In this document: positions 1-8,367 of the stretch, piece after piece
Layout of the letters: each line of letters opens with the position of its first letter
How positions within the stretch are numbered: the first letter of the stretch is position 1
Assembly (NCBI GenBank): GCA_027325115.1
Contig: DAHWFG010000443.1
Location: 1-16,709, forward strand
Reading direction: 5' to 3'
Length of the DNA: 16,709 nucleotides
DNA from: JAKBCQ01 sp021807585
GTDB lineage: Bacteria; Planctomycetota; Planctomycetia; Isosphaerales; Isosphaeraceae
Translations under genes and position numbers: made by a program
Notes under the pieces: generated by a model
Seen by the model: the letters and a program-made list of their open reading frames with translations, nothing else
Databases searched by the model: none
What the model was told of the DNA's origin: nothing

Positions 1-534
1 GGGCCAGTTGAGCGATTCCTTGCCGTAATCTCCCGGGCCGATCCCGTGAATGAAGAACAGATCGACATAATCCGTTCCGAGGGTCTCCAGACGTTTGTCA
101 AGCAAGCCGATCAGTTGTTTGGGACCCTGGCGCGGGTGATCTTTGGTGACGAGGAAGATGTTATTGCGGACCTCGGGCGCCGCCTGGAACCAGCGATTGA
201 ACGCGGGCTCCGAGCCGTAACAATCCGCGGTGTCGAACACCCGAACCCCGCTCGCGTAGGCGAAGCGGATCAAGCGGTCGGTTCCAGGGTTCTGCCACGT
301 GCCGATATTCAGCATCGTCACGTCGACCCCGGTTTTACCCAGCGTCCGCGTGGGAAGCTTTCTGGCGGTCGCAACGGCCTTGGCGTCTCCTTTGGCCTTT
401 TCTCCCTTGGCTTGCGCCGCGATCGCTTCGCGTCCCGCGAAAGCCCCGGTGATCGCGGTCGCCGCGACTCCCCCCGCCTGGAGAAATCCGCGTCGATTCA
501 ACCCTTCGGAATTCCCGTTCGCGTTCGGTTCCAT
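1..534 (-). CDS. Tat-exported aldo/keto reductase, N-terminal part (runs off left edge)
   Basis: Reading the minus strand from an ATG at 534 gives 178 codons without a stop up to base 1, so the 3' end lies outside the window. The N-terminus has a twin-arginine signal (NRRGFLQAGG, residues 13-22) followed by an Ala/Gly-rich hydrophobic stretch to about residue 40, so export by the Tat pathway is likely. A Lys/Ala-rich linker leads into an aldo/keto reductase barrel starting near RTLGKTGVDV (63-72). The catalytic tetrad of the family is visible: D101 and Y106 in FDTADCYG, K131 in LVTKDHP, and H163 in FFIHG. The family performs NAD(P)H-dependent carbonyl reduction; the substrate cannot be told. 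A GGAG lies about 10 nt before the start. Tat-exported AKRs are common in planctomycetes (family knowledge). Confidence 0.9.
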   Translation of the reverse strand, partial: MEPNANGNSEGLNRRGFLQAGGVAATAITGAFAGREAIAAQAKGEKAKGDAKAVATARKLPTRTLGKTGVDVTMLNIGTWQNPGTDRLIRFAYASGVRVFDTADCYGSEPAFNRWFQAAPEVRNNIFLVTKDHPRQGPKQLIGLLDKRLETLGTDYVDLFFIHGIGPGDYGKESLNWP

Positions 535-753
535 GCTTCAGTTTCTCCCGGGCTTTCGCCGTCATTCGTAGCGTTCAACAACCCTTTTAGCTTAGGCGAC
601 GAAGACGCCGACGTCGAGCAAAAATTTAACAAATTTGAACCGAAACGCCGTCGGCTAACCAATCTGGAGAACTCCTCGAATCGCCGTGAACTCGGCTCGC
701 TATCGGCCCGATTCTCGCCCTCGGATAATCGCTTTCGGTCGCGCCTCGGGCCG

Positions 754-797
754 AAAAAGAAGCCGATTTCGCGCCTCGATTCGACGTGACGATCGGC
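754..797 (-). terminator. probable intrinsic terminator of the DUF4832-like gene
   Basis: On the minus strand, directly after the TAA of the gene ending at 799, GCCGAT (797-792) can pair with ATCGGC (767-762), and TTCTTTTT follows immediately (761-754). The stem is a perfect 6 bp but the loop is long (24 nt), so this is moderate rather than strong. It would separate the upstream gene from the aldo/keto reductase. Confidence 0.5.
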
Positions 798-798
798 G

Positions 799-2130
799 TT
801 AGGGATCGATCGAAACGCGAGAAAGCACCGTCCAGCCCGAAGATCGCTCAAGCCGATTCGCGAACTTGATCGCGGCGTGTTTCGTCGCGGGATCGATGAT
901 TCCAACCGCGATCCGATATCGACCAGGAGGAACGCGCGGAACGAATCGCGCGTCGATCCGAAACGTCCCGGGAAGCCACTGACGAACGTCGGCGTTAACT
1001 CGCTCGCGTTCGGCGATCGTTCCGTCCTCGCCGATCAAAGCGACCTCGATCTTCCAGGGATACGGAAACGGAGCGACCCCTTCGTTCTCCCCCTCGATCG
1101 CGAGCTCTAATGAATCGTTATGTGAAAGTTTTTGATTATGCTTAATGCTTTTCAGTTGAAACTGATATCCCATGCGACGAACGAGTTTTCGGCAATTGTC
1201 GAGAAATTCGGGATCGTTCGATTTCTCGAGCGCCGGGCAATAAGGCCCGATCCAACTGAACCGGCATAGCTCGACCGCCGCGAGCGTTCGGGCGAACTTC
1301 GGCTTCATCCAAACCTCCGCGCGGTTCGGAACCATTTCCCCGCCGATCGACGCTTTTTTCCAGTTGTCAAGCCTTCCCGATCGTTTCAATCCTTCATAAA
1401 ACGACCAATCCTCGCCGTTATTGGTATCTTCGGGGAACATGTCGTCATGAAAGCCGATAAAATCGCGAGCGCCGGCGTCGTCGCGGGCGTATCGAGCGAG
1501 GAGGATTTTGTGGGGAAACGCCGCGTGATACGCGTCGATCACCCGCCTTTCGGTATCGTTCGACGCGTAAAGTTCGTCGCGCGGCCACGTGTGCCATTCG
1601 CCCCAAAAACCGAGCAGTCCCAGCTCGATGAACGCGACCCTGGGGTTTTTGTCGTAACGCTTGCCCAAAGCCTTGATCAAACGCTCGAGCGCCTGAATCA
1701 TCCGGGGGTCGTTGTAATCGGGCGAGAGTCCTCCGCCGTGATCGCGATACGTCGTTTCTTTAAGCCCCTTTTTTCGCAACCAATCGGGAAGACCCGAGGG
1801 AAGGCTCGGATAATCAATATAAACACGAAAGACAATGTGCTTACCCTTCGCCTCGCGAACCGACCAATCCTGGTTTTCCCAAGCTTCGAACGCGTAACTC
1901 CCCTCCCTGGGTTCGATCCTCGACCACGGAACATAAAGAAACGCCATCGAATACGGTTGGCGGATATCGCCGGCATCGACATACGGACACCAACCCTTGA
2001 ACGGATTGTCCAAAGGCCCCTCCCCCGCATCGAACTTGATCTCAACATCGCCGCCGAACGCTTGTAAGGCGGCCGGATAAGCCGAGATCGCCGCGACCAA
2101 AACGAGCGGCGGGATAAGGCGATGGATCAT
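799..2130 (-). CDS. secreted DUF4832-like TIM-barrel protein (glycoside-hydrolase-like)
   Basis: This 443-residue protein begins with a signal peptide (residues 1-24, MIHRLIPPLV... ending ALQAFG). The mature part has features I associate with DUF4832/DUF4874 proteins: a DNPFKGW motif near 41-47, a SRIEPREGSY segment near 70-79, and FIELGLLGFWGEWHTWP near 167-183, where E169 and E178 resemble the acidic residues on beta strands of a glycosidase-like barrel. The C-terminal about 110 residues (from about 330) look like a beta-sandwich with LELAIEGENEGVAPFPYPW and a GRYRIAVGI strand. Such proteins are thought to bind or cleave carbohydrate outside the cytoplasm, but no substrate can be named. The ATG at 2130 has no strong ribosome site. 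carA ends 70 bp upstream; no functional link is evident. Confidence 0.7.
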   Translation of the reverse strand: MIHRLIPPLVLVAAISAYPAALQAFGGDVEIKFDAGEGPLDNPFKGWCPYVDAGDIRQPYSMAFLYVPWSRIEPREGSYAFEAWENQDWSVREAKGKHIVFRVYIDYPSLPSGLPDWLRKKGLKETTYRDHGGGLSPDYNDPRMIQALERLIKALGKRYDKNPRVAFIELGLLGFWGEWHTWPRDELYASNDTERRVIDAYHAAFPHKILLARYARDDAGARDFIGFHDDMFPEDTNNGEDWSFYEGLKRSGRLDNWKKASIGGEMVPNRAEVWMKPKFARTLAAVELCRFSWIGPYCPALEKSNDPEFLDNCRKLVRRMGYQFQLKSIKHNQKLSHNDSLELAIEGENEGVAPFPYPWKIEVALIGEDGTIAERERVNADVRQWLPGTFRIDARFVPRVPPGRYRIAVGIIDPATKHAAIKFANRLERSSGWTVLSRVSIDP

Positions 2131-2200
2131 GCGCGGAAGCTCTCGCGTAAGAAGGTTCCTCGGTTCATCAAACGATTGAGTTCAGATCGTTTCCGCTCGT

Positions 2201-3346
2201 TCACCGATTCATCATCGAGCGGAACTCGGCGAAGAGATAATGACCGTCGTGAGGGCCCGCCGACGCCTCGGGGTGGTACTGCACGCCTAAAATCGGCAAC
2301 GATTTATGTTTCAATCCCTCGAGCGTTTGATCGTTGAGATTGACGTGCGTTGGCTCGACGTCGTTCGGCAGCGTCGACGGGTCGACCGCGAATCCGTGAT
2401 TCTGGGTGGTGATCTCGACCCTGCCAGATCGTTGATCGCGCACGGGATGATTCGCTCCCCGGTGGCCGAATTTGAGTTTGAAGGTTTTGGCGCCGAACGC
2501 CTGGCCGAGAAGTTGGTGTCCCAGACAGATGCCGAAGATCGCGACGCCTCGATCGGCGACCGCGGTTTTGATCAGCGTGCGGAGGGTCGACGTCGCGGCT
2601 TCGAGCGGTCGAGGGTCGCCGGGGCCGTTCGAGATGAAGATCCCGTCGGGTTCGTGTTCGACGATCTGTTCGGCGGTCGCCGAACCCGGCAGCACGCGAA
2701 CCCGGCAGCCCGCCTCGACCAAACAGCGCGGGATGTTCCATTTCATGCCGAAATCGAGCGCGACGACGCGCGGTTTACGGTCGCCATTTGAAGCCGAATC
2801 GATCGAGCCTCCAAGCGGCTCGGGGCCGACCCAGCCTTCGTCCCACGCGTACCCCTCGCGCGGCATCACCTCGCGGGTTAGGTCGCGACCGACGAGGCCC
2901 GGGCTCGATTTGGCTTTATGAACAAGCGACGCGTCGTCGTCGTCGACCGTCGATAGCAGCCCTTTGAGCGCGCCGAGTTCGCGGGTCATGCGAACGAGCG
3001 CTCGCGTGTCGATCCCTTCGATCCCGATCACGCCGTTGCGTTCGAGGAAATCGGCGAGCGACCCGCCGGCTCGATGATTGCTGACGGTCGCGCTCAGCTC
3101 TCTCACGACGAATCCGCGCACCCACGGCCGTTTGCTTTCGGAATCGTCGATGTTGACCCCGTAATTGCCGATCTGGGGATACGTCATCGTCACGATCTGA
3201 CCGTTATAAGACGGATCGGTGAGGATTTCTTGGTAGCCCGTCATACCGGTGTTGAAGACGACTTCGCCGTCGGCTTCTCCGGTCGCTCCGAACGCTCGAC
3301 CCGTGAAGACGACTCCGTTTTCCAAAGCAAGCTTGGCGATGGCCAT
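2201..3346 (-). CDS. carA: carbamoyl-phosphate synthase small (glutaminase) subunit
   Basis: The 381-residue product has the normal CarA length. CarA hydrolyses glutamine and delivers ammonia to CarB for carbamoyl phosphate, feeding arginine and pyrimidine synthesis in the cytoplasm. The N-terminal CarA-specific domain is recognisable (ALENGVVFTG, residues 7-16; FNTGMTGYQEILTDPSY, 31-47). The class I glutamine amidotransferase domain shows the nucleophile C274 in FGICLGHQLLG and the H358/E360 pair in VQYHPEASAGPHD. The ISNGPGDP loop is at 238-245. The ATG at 3346 is preceded by GGGAG with a 5-nt spacer, which supports this start. No carB is present in the window, so the two subunits are not adjacent on this side. 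Confidence 0.97.
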   Translation of the reverse strand: MAIAKLALENGVVFTGRAFGATGEADGEVVFNTGMTGYQEILTDPSYNGQIVTMTYPQIGNYGVNIDDSESKRPWVRGFVVRELSATVSNHRAGGSLADFLERNGVIGIEGIDTRALVRMTRELGALKGLLSTVDDDDASLVHKAKSSPGLVGRDLTREVMPREGYAWDEGWVGPEPLGGSIDSASNGDRKPRVVALDFGMKWNIPRCLVEAGCRVRVLPGSATAEQIVEHEPDGIFISNGPGDPRPLEAATSTLRTLIKTAVADRGVAIFGICLGHQLLGQAFGAKTFKLKFGHRGANHPVRDQRSGRVEITTQNHGFAVDPSTLPNDVEPTHVNLNDQTLEGLKHKSLPILGVQYHPEASAGPHDGHYLFAEFRSMMNR

Positions 3347-3461
3347 TTGGGCTCCCGTTGCGCGGCGATCGTGAGCGAAGCGAATCGACCCGAGCGATAT
3401 CGCTTTGTTGGAGAATCAAGATACACGTTTCGCGTGCCGGCTCGCCAGACCGGTTCGGAAA

Positions 3462-3474
3462 GAGCATTTTGCTC
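3462..3474 (-). terminator. weak hairpin downstream of the GT39-type gene
   Basis: GAGCA-AAA-TGCTC on the minus strand, followed by TTT, lies about 135 nt after the stop of the glycosyltransferase and about 115 nt before carA. The stem is only 5 bp with a 3-nt loop and a short T tract, so it may be a weak terminator or chance. I saw no other clear signal in the 263-bp gap, and no convincing promoter for carA. Confidence 0.25.
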
Positions 3475-3609
3475 GATAGATATCGAGATGAAGAGTAATG
3501 ATGCACACCGTGATCAAAAAAATGATGAAGTATCTGTTTGTTTCGCGATTCACGATCGCCGGAACCACTAATGTTTGTTATCAAAATCGGATCATACGAT
3601 GTGACGAAT

Positions 3610-5478
3610 TTAGAGCACGGTGTACGTTCTTCTTTCATCGTCCGTCGCCTCGATGAGAGATCCCTTGAGATCATCGTAAGAAATCGATCTCATGGATTTT
3701 GCATCGGACGGGTTGGGAACAATATGGAACAGATAGATGGTATCGCCGATCCGATCAATTGATTTCTCAAATTTAAGGTATTTCGATTTAATAAATACGT
3801 GGGCCGGAAGACCGGATTCGAATCGTAAGTCGGCTGGAATTCCCTGTAACAGTGCGGCGCTGATCGCGAGATAAAAGGGTTTGCGGAGTGCGGGGGATTC
3901 GATATCGGAAATGTATGATTCATTGGATCTGAGGAATCGATCGGGAAGCGGTTTTGTTTCGATCGAGATCGTCGTCGGACTGATCGCACCGTAATAAAGA
4001 ACCGCGAGATCCGCGTCGGGATGGTCGATTTGCCATTGCTTGAGCCGGAAGAGATCTTGTCCCCAATCGAGATTGCTCCCGCATAACTCATTCCTAGCTC
4101 CGTCGATTCCGCCAACAATCGGATTTCCATATGATTGGAAATGGGGATGCACGCCGAGCAAGACGGATAGATTCCAAACGAGACACGCGACGACGAATAC
4201 TTTCATCAATCGATATTTCCAGACCGCGTTCACGAATCCGCCGATTCCGAGTGCGATAAACGGTATGGCGGGTAAGGCGTATCGAATCGCCCAATTCAAT
4301 CCCGTTTGCGTGCCGAGGAGTGCGAGGATCGATAGCGCCGTGACAGCGGAAAGAGATTCGATCAAACGGAACCGACGAGCTATGGTGATCCAATAGAGGA
4401 TGGATGCGGCTAAAAGAGCGAGAGTTCCGAGCGGTAGCTTATAGATCAATGTGACGATCGGACTATACCATTCGCCGCGATGGATCAATCGACCATGAAC
4501 GATACGATAAAATCCGAATTCCTCATCCCATTTTTGCGAATCGAATCCTTTCACATAATCTTCAGGAAGAGGAACCGGGATCGATTCGATCCATGTTCCC
4601 CTGAGCCTATTACCTTGTGCGGGTCGATCGGCTGATTCGGTAGGAATTCCCGATAAGAGCCGGCTTTTGAATGTAAAATATCCGATCGGTTTCCCAAAAC
4701 GATCGAAACCGTAGATAAAATTCAGTGTAATTAATGAGATCAACATGACGATCAAAAGGTTCTTGAATTTAATGAGTGATTTTTTGGATGAAATCATCTT
4801 TTCGTCAATCGATGAAAACGATGATATGATTATAATTAATATAAACGCGGGGTAAAGGATAAGCATGCTAAACTTGCAAGCTTGCGCGCATCCGAGAGCG
4901 ATTCCCGCGACGATCGTTTGATATCGACCCGGATTTTGGAGGAATTTCCAGAATGCGAACGTCGCGACGAATCCGAACAGGGTCGTTCCGATATCGATCG
5001 TCGCGATCGACGAGTTCGCTATAACCGAGGGATCGAGCAACCAGATCGAGGCGGCGACGACCGCGGCTGCGGTGCTTTGAGTATCTTTCGTCCAGATGAA
5101 GATAAGCAAGCCGCAAACGACGCCCATCAGAATAACGACGCTTCTCGCCTTGGCGACCAGAAGCGGATATCGTGCTCCGTTGGCTTTGATGAAATCTTCG
5201 CCGACGGCCCATTCGCTCCGGTATGATGTCGCCGATCGCGAATAATCGTTTTTGGGATGTGAGAGCCAGACGGGAAACGACGAGATCATCCTCACCAACG
5301 GCGGGTTCTCGCGATAAAGGTTATGCCGGCCGAGTTGCCAATGGCTCACACCCGCCGGGATGTGCGCGTATTCGTCGATCAAAACCGGATTCGACGCGAT
5401 GTTTTCCATCGCCATGATCATGAATAACGCGATAAAAAAGAGATAGCAAATGATATGAATAATATGATTAGATTTCAT
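3610..5478 (-). CDS. polytopic GT39/ArnT-like glycosyltransferase
   Basis: This 622-residue integral membrane protein has about ten hydrophobic segments (the first at 6-24; others near 111-127, 136-152, 204-218, 240-255, 345-365). It has the signature of the PMT/ArnT (GT-C fold) families: an acidic pair D35-E36 in VLIDEYAHIPAG after the first membrane segment, and RENPPLVRM (56-64) in place of the usual H/ENPPL motif. Near the C-terminus it has SNLDWGQDLFRLKQW, seen in many bacterial glycosyltransferases of this group. Such enzymes use polyprenyl-phosphate sugars and transfer a sugar on the outer face of the inner membrane to protein or lipid. The gene starts 76 bp after the DUF1573 fusion gene, so it is probably the last gene of that operon. 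The region is clearly A+T-rich (many ATA, TTA and AAA codons) compared with carA next to it. The acceptor is unknown; a neighbouring secreted protein is a reasonable guess. Confidence 0.8.
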   Translation of the reverse strand: MKSNHIIHIICYLFFIALFMIMAMENIASNPVLIDEYAHIPAGVSHWQLGRHNLYRENPPLVRMISSFPVWLSHPKNDYSRSATSYRSEWAVGEDFIKANGARYPLLVAKARSVVILMGVVCGLLIFIWTKDTQSTAAAVVAASIWLLDPSVIANSSIATIDIGTTLFGFVATFAFWKFLQNPGRYQTIVAGIALGCAQACKFSMLILYPAFILIIIISSFSSIDEKMISSKKSLIKFKNLLIVMLISLITLNFIYGFDRFGKPIGYFTFKSRLLSGIPTESADRPAQGNRLRGTWIESIPVPLPEDYVKGFDSQKWDEEFGFYRIVHGRLIHRGEWYSPIVTLIYKLPLGTLALLAASILYWITIARRFRLIESLSAVTALSILALLGTQTGLNWAIRYALPAIPFIALGIGGFVNAVWKYRLMKVFVVACLVWNLSVLLGVHPHFQSYGNPIVGGIDGARNELCGSNLDWGQDLFRLKQWQIDHPDADLAVLYYGAISPTTISIETKPLPDRFLRSNESYISDIESPALRKPFYLAISAALLQGIPADLRFESGLPAHVFIKSKYLKFEKSIDRIGDTIYLFHIVPNPSDAKSMRSISYDDLKGSLIEATDDERRTYTVL

Positions 5479-5554
5479 ATTTATCGTTAAACTCCATTTT
5501 CCCCATAGTAAGCGGATGAGAAAAGATTAAATTAAAATGAACAATTATAATAGA

Positions 5555-7744
5555 TTATGAGGTCGGTTTGGATTGAGGTTTTGGAATCGACGGTGCGTAG
5601 CGGACGACCATGAATTTGAGAGGAGGTTTTCCTTGAGCCGAAGTTTGGACCTCGATTTCGCCGCGGAGGATCTCGGGAGGATGCTCGTCGAGCATTACGG
5701 TCAATTCGCGAGTCGAAGTAATGACCGCCTTAAGGCCATTGGGTACGGAGAGAACCTTAAGCAATTCGACCTGATCGTCGGGACAGCGAAGAAAAACACG
5801 AACAGGACGCGTTGCGATCGCCACTCGCTCGGGCGCCGTCGAGAGGTAAGGAACGCGATTCCAGACCACGGGTGTTTCATGAATCACGCGACCGTCCGAA
5901 CTTCTCAGCAGGATGACGTTTTTGTGAAGACCGAGTGATCGATCCTTGAGAGATAGTCGATAGGTGGTATCTGTGTAAGAGTAATCCTCGGCGCCGTTTA
6001 ACTTTCCTTTTCGTTCATCCTTTTTTTCGACCGTAAATACATCGGGGAATGTCGGATGAATTGCGGATTGCATGTCGTCGGAGCGGTAGATATAACGATG
6101 AGTTAAATCAAATTTCCAGTCGTCCAGTTCATTCAACGAGTTTGTGGCGACGACGTCGGGATCGAATTGATGACTGACGATGGTGAAATATGGCAGATTG
6201 ACCGAAAAAATTCCATGATCGGTCGAGAATGAAAATTGAGACGACTGAGGCATCGTGACGGGAGACACGCTCAATGTCACGAATAAAGGAATTGATTTTC
6301 CTGGTTTCAGAATCGCCGGAAATCCCGCTTGATCGACCTTACGACATGCGCAACCTCCGTCGGCGCCGAGGATTTTCAATGTTTGGTTGCCGTCGTTACG
6401 AACGATCATCTTCATGTCGATGTCGTGTGTATCGGGATTAATATATACAAGACTCGATTTGTAAGCGACGCTCAGTTTAACGATCGGATCGCCGATGTGT
6501 CCGCAACCCGACGTTCCAATACAGTATAAAGAAAACAAAATAAAATATTTCTTCTTGGTTCTCCATCGTCGTATCATAAAAAATCCGATGATCGCAAGCA
6601 ACGCCGCCGAAATCGTGAAGGGAATCCAGGATCGTGCGTGTTTTTGATCGAGTTCTCTTAACTCATCCTGATCGATATGTGAGAATACGGATGAAGCCGG
6701 TGAATAGAGTTTAGGGCCAACCAATAATTTCATATTGTTGTACGACAAGTCTTGATTGCTCTTCACGTTCACTCCTCCTCCAATAGAATCGACGGTACGA
6801 ATTCCTTTAGTCTCTCTCATAGAAACAGATTGATAAAAATCCTTAAAATCATATCCAGAGTAATATGTCGCATAAATCTCCTTTTTCCCTTGAGTAAGGT
6901 CTGTAGATTCATTATAGTTGGGGAAATTCCTCGAAAAATTTGCGAGATCGAAAACCACATTGGCGAATTCAATCGGCACGAACCCGCCGGATTTGCAGAG
7001 AGATACGTCTCTAAGGAAATATTCGTATGCATAAAATCTATCGTCATCTGATGTGTAAACAATCAATCGTATACCTCTAGGTATAAAGCCGATCGATGGA
7101 TCATAGGCTATTTCAAGCCTCGACCAACCTGTTTGTTCGGGTTTATGATATACTTCGATTTCTACAATATGTCCGCCGATATTCGATCGATTGACGGTAG
7201 GAGATATACCTTCAAACCAAAAATGAATTACACTTGGAAATTGCCCGCCGAATCCGCAATAAAACGGTCCGTAATAGTTTTCCAAAACTATCAATGTCGA
7301 TTTTGATAATATTCTTGATTGTATAGAGAACCAATCGGGATCGATTCCATGAATTCGATTATGAGGATCGTGCGAATGAAAGAAAAGAATGTTCCCGTCC
7401 CAGACGGCCTCTGTTCTAGGTACATAATGAATGGACATTTCATTTTTGAATGAGTTCGAACTCGGACGATCTCTCTCGGCGCGATCCAACACGTCCTCTG
7501 GCGATGAAAATCGAAAATATTCAACGAAACCGTCGCAAGCCCATCGACCTTCGATCGGTAGTCGAGAAACATCAATAAAATCTTTTGATTGTTTATCTCG
7601 TAAGCCGTTCTTTAAATTAAATCGAACCTGCCTCACGTGATAAGACATCTCCGCCCTGATCGACGCAAAGTTCGCTCTGAAACCGTCGATCGGTGACGGA
7701 GCCGATTGACTCAATGAAATGACCCCCATAACAATCGCGATCAT
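5555..7744 (-). CDS. LolA-like domain / two TM segments / DUF1573 domain membrane protein, probable fusion
   Basis: I place the start at the ATG at 7744 (729 residues). The frame stays open to a GTG at 7909, but that start would overlap the preceding gene by about 100 bp. The new N-terminus (IAIVMGVISLSQSAPS) is a plausible, lightly charged signal peptide. Residues to about 365 form a beta-rich exported domain with YDPSIGFIPRGIRLIVYT and a GGFVPIEFANV segment, reminiscent of planctomycete LolA/LppX-like proteins (tentative). Then come a TM segment (about 373-389), the basic run RRWRTKKK, and a second hydrophobic segment ending CIGTSGC (C414), which has the form of a lipobox. After it sits a DUF1573-like domain (about 430-520): IVRNDGNQTLKILGADGG then CAC (C465, C467). 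The distal 200 residues continue as beta-rich sequence. If read through as one chain, both large domains face the periplasm, joined by a hairpin. See the finding on the T6 run. The gene lies between the 12-Cys protein and the GT39-type enzyme, in the same direction. Confidence 0.7.
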   Translation of the reverse strand: MIAIVMGVISLSQSAPSPIDGFRANFASIRAEMSYHVRQVRFNLKNGLRDKQSKDFIDVSRLPIEGRWACDGFVEYFRFSSPEDVLDRAERDRPSSNSFKNEMSIHYVPRTEAVWDGNILFFHSHDPHNRIHGIDPDWFSIQSRILSKSTLIVLENYYGPFYCGFGGQFPSVIHFWFEGISPTVNRSNIGGHIVEIEVYHKPEQTGWSRLEIAYDPSIGFIPRGIRLIVYTSDDDRFYAYEYFLRDVSLCKSGGFVPIEFANVVFDLANFSRNFPNYNESTDLTQGKKEIYATYYSGYDFKDFYQSVSMRETKGIRTVDSIGGGVNVKSNQDLSYNNMKLLVGPKLYSPASSVFSHIDQDELRELDQKHARSWIPFTISAALLAIIGFFMIRRWRTKKKYFILFSLYCIGTSGCGHIGDPIVKLSVAYKSSLVYINPDTHDIDMKMIVRNDGNQTLKILGADGGCACRKVDQAGFPAILKPGKSIPLFVTLSVSPVTMPQSSQFSFSTDHGIFSVNLPYFTIVSHQFDPDVVATNSLNELDDWKFDLTHRYIYRSDDMQSAIHPTFPDVFTVEKKDERKGKLNGAEDYSYTDTTYRLSLKDRSLGLHKNVILLRSSDGRVIHETPVVWNRVPYLSTAPERVAIATRPVRVFLRCPDDQVELLKVLSVPNGLKAVITSTRELTVMLDEHPPEILRGEIEVQTSAQGKPPLKFMVVRYAPSIPKPQSKPTS

Positions 7745-7805
7745 TTGTCGTTTAGACCTTAAAAGAAAGAATAGTGATCTACTGAAATAATATCGATAAT
7801 CATGG

Positions 7806-8279
7806 TTATTTGCAAATCGTCCCCGATCCCTTGCAACCCGTTCCATACCATGAAGCAAAACTGCATCCATATAAACATCCGTTATTGTAAAAATGCTGGG
7901 TGGTTCCACACATCTGATATGATTCAGTACAACTATATGAAGTGGAAGAGACCGTCGTACATCTTGGCCAATTCAACGTTGGAACTTCCATGAAATTTGT
8001 CTCTGTTTGTAGTGTATAACCGTTTCCATTATAGGAATAGCATTGATAGCCAGGCCCGGTTTGTGTACAAGAGCTATACAGACTACATGGATTCGCTCCA
8101 TTCTTCATTTGACACCAACCCGATCCTCCTGTAACGCAAGCGGCCTTGATCTTGATTATCCATCCCGATTGCATCACGAATGCGCAAACGATCAACGTAA
8201 CGATCGTGATGAATGATGACGAAGTCGAGAATCGCGACGCATGATTCCTGACGAAATTGGAATTGTTGATTGTACGCAT
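7806..8279 (-). CDS. small secreted cysteine-rich protein (12 Cys)
   Basis: I do not recognise a named family. The 157-residue product has a Ser/Thr/Arg-containing N-terminus, a hydrophobic segment (about 23-41) and a likely signal peptidase site near KIKAAC (43-48). The mature part of about 110 residues has twelve cysteines (48, 56, 65, 71, 80, 107, 117, 124, 135, 139, 149, 156), an even number that could form six disulfides. It is also rich in Gly, Ser, Thr, Tyr and Asn. That composition suggests a compact disulfide-knotted extracellular protein, possibly O-glycosylated by the GT39-type enzyme in the same cluster (inference). The ATG at 8279 has the best ribosome binding site in this cluster (AAGGAG, 8-nt spacer), which points to high translation. 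It is 88 bp downstream of the DUF1559 gene and 61 bp upstream of the next start. Confidence 0.75.
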   Translation of the reverse strand: MRTINNSNFVRNHASRFSTSSSFITIVTLIVCAFVMQSGWIIKIKAACVTGGSGWCQMKNGANPCSLYSSCTQTGPGYQCYSYNGNGYTLQTETNFMEVPTLNWPRCTTVSSTSYSCTESYQMCGTTQHFYNNGCLYGCSFASWYGTGCKGSGTICK

Positions 8280-8287
8280 CGATCATT

Positions 8288-8293
8288 CTCCTT
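8288..8293 (-). promoter_or_regulatory. strong Shine-Dalgarno site of the Cys-rich gene
   Basis: AAGGAG on the minus strand, 8 nt before the ATG at 8279. It decides between that ATG and an out-of-frame ATG at 8286 that sits only 1 nt beyond it, too close to be used. Most other genes here have weak or no such site, so this one stands out. Confidence 0.8.
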
Positions 8294-8342
8294 CATTCTG
8301 TGGATGAAACTGAAAGTCAGTCGAGAAATAGTCACTTTGAGT

Positions 8343-8367
8343 GTCGTCGATTCCGTGAATTGACGAC
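8343..8367 (-). promoter_or_regulatory. intercistronic hairpin directly after the DUF1559 stop codon
   Basis: Starting immediately after the TAA of the pseudopilin gene, GTCGTC pairs with GACGAC and, one A/C mismatch further in, ATTC pairs with GAAT around a 3-nt ACG loop. This gives a 10-bp, 25-nt hairpin. No T run follows, so it is unlikely to be a simple terminator; an mRNA 3' stabiliser or a processing site that sets different levels of the pseudopilin and the Cys-rich protein fits better (inference). Confidence 0.55.

Noticed and set aside
46..789. 247-codon plus-strand frame at the left edge
   Set aside because: It lies antisense to the aldo/keto reductase, which has a Tat signal and a full catalytic tetrad; the plus-strand product is Arg-rich and looks like nothing known.
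7745..7909. N-terminal extension of the DUF1573 fusion gene to a GTG
   Set aside because: It would overlap the end of the Cys-rich gene by about 100 bp, and the extension has no signal-peptide logic; the ATG at 7744 is better.
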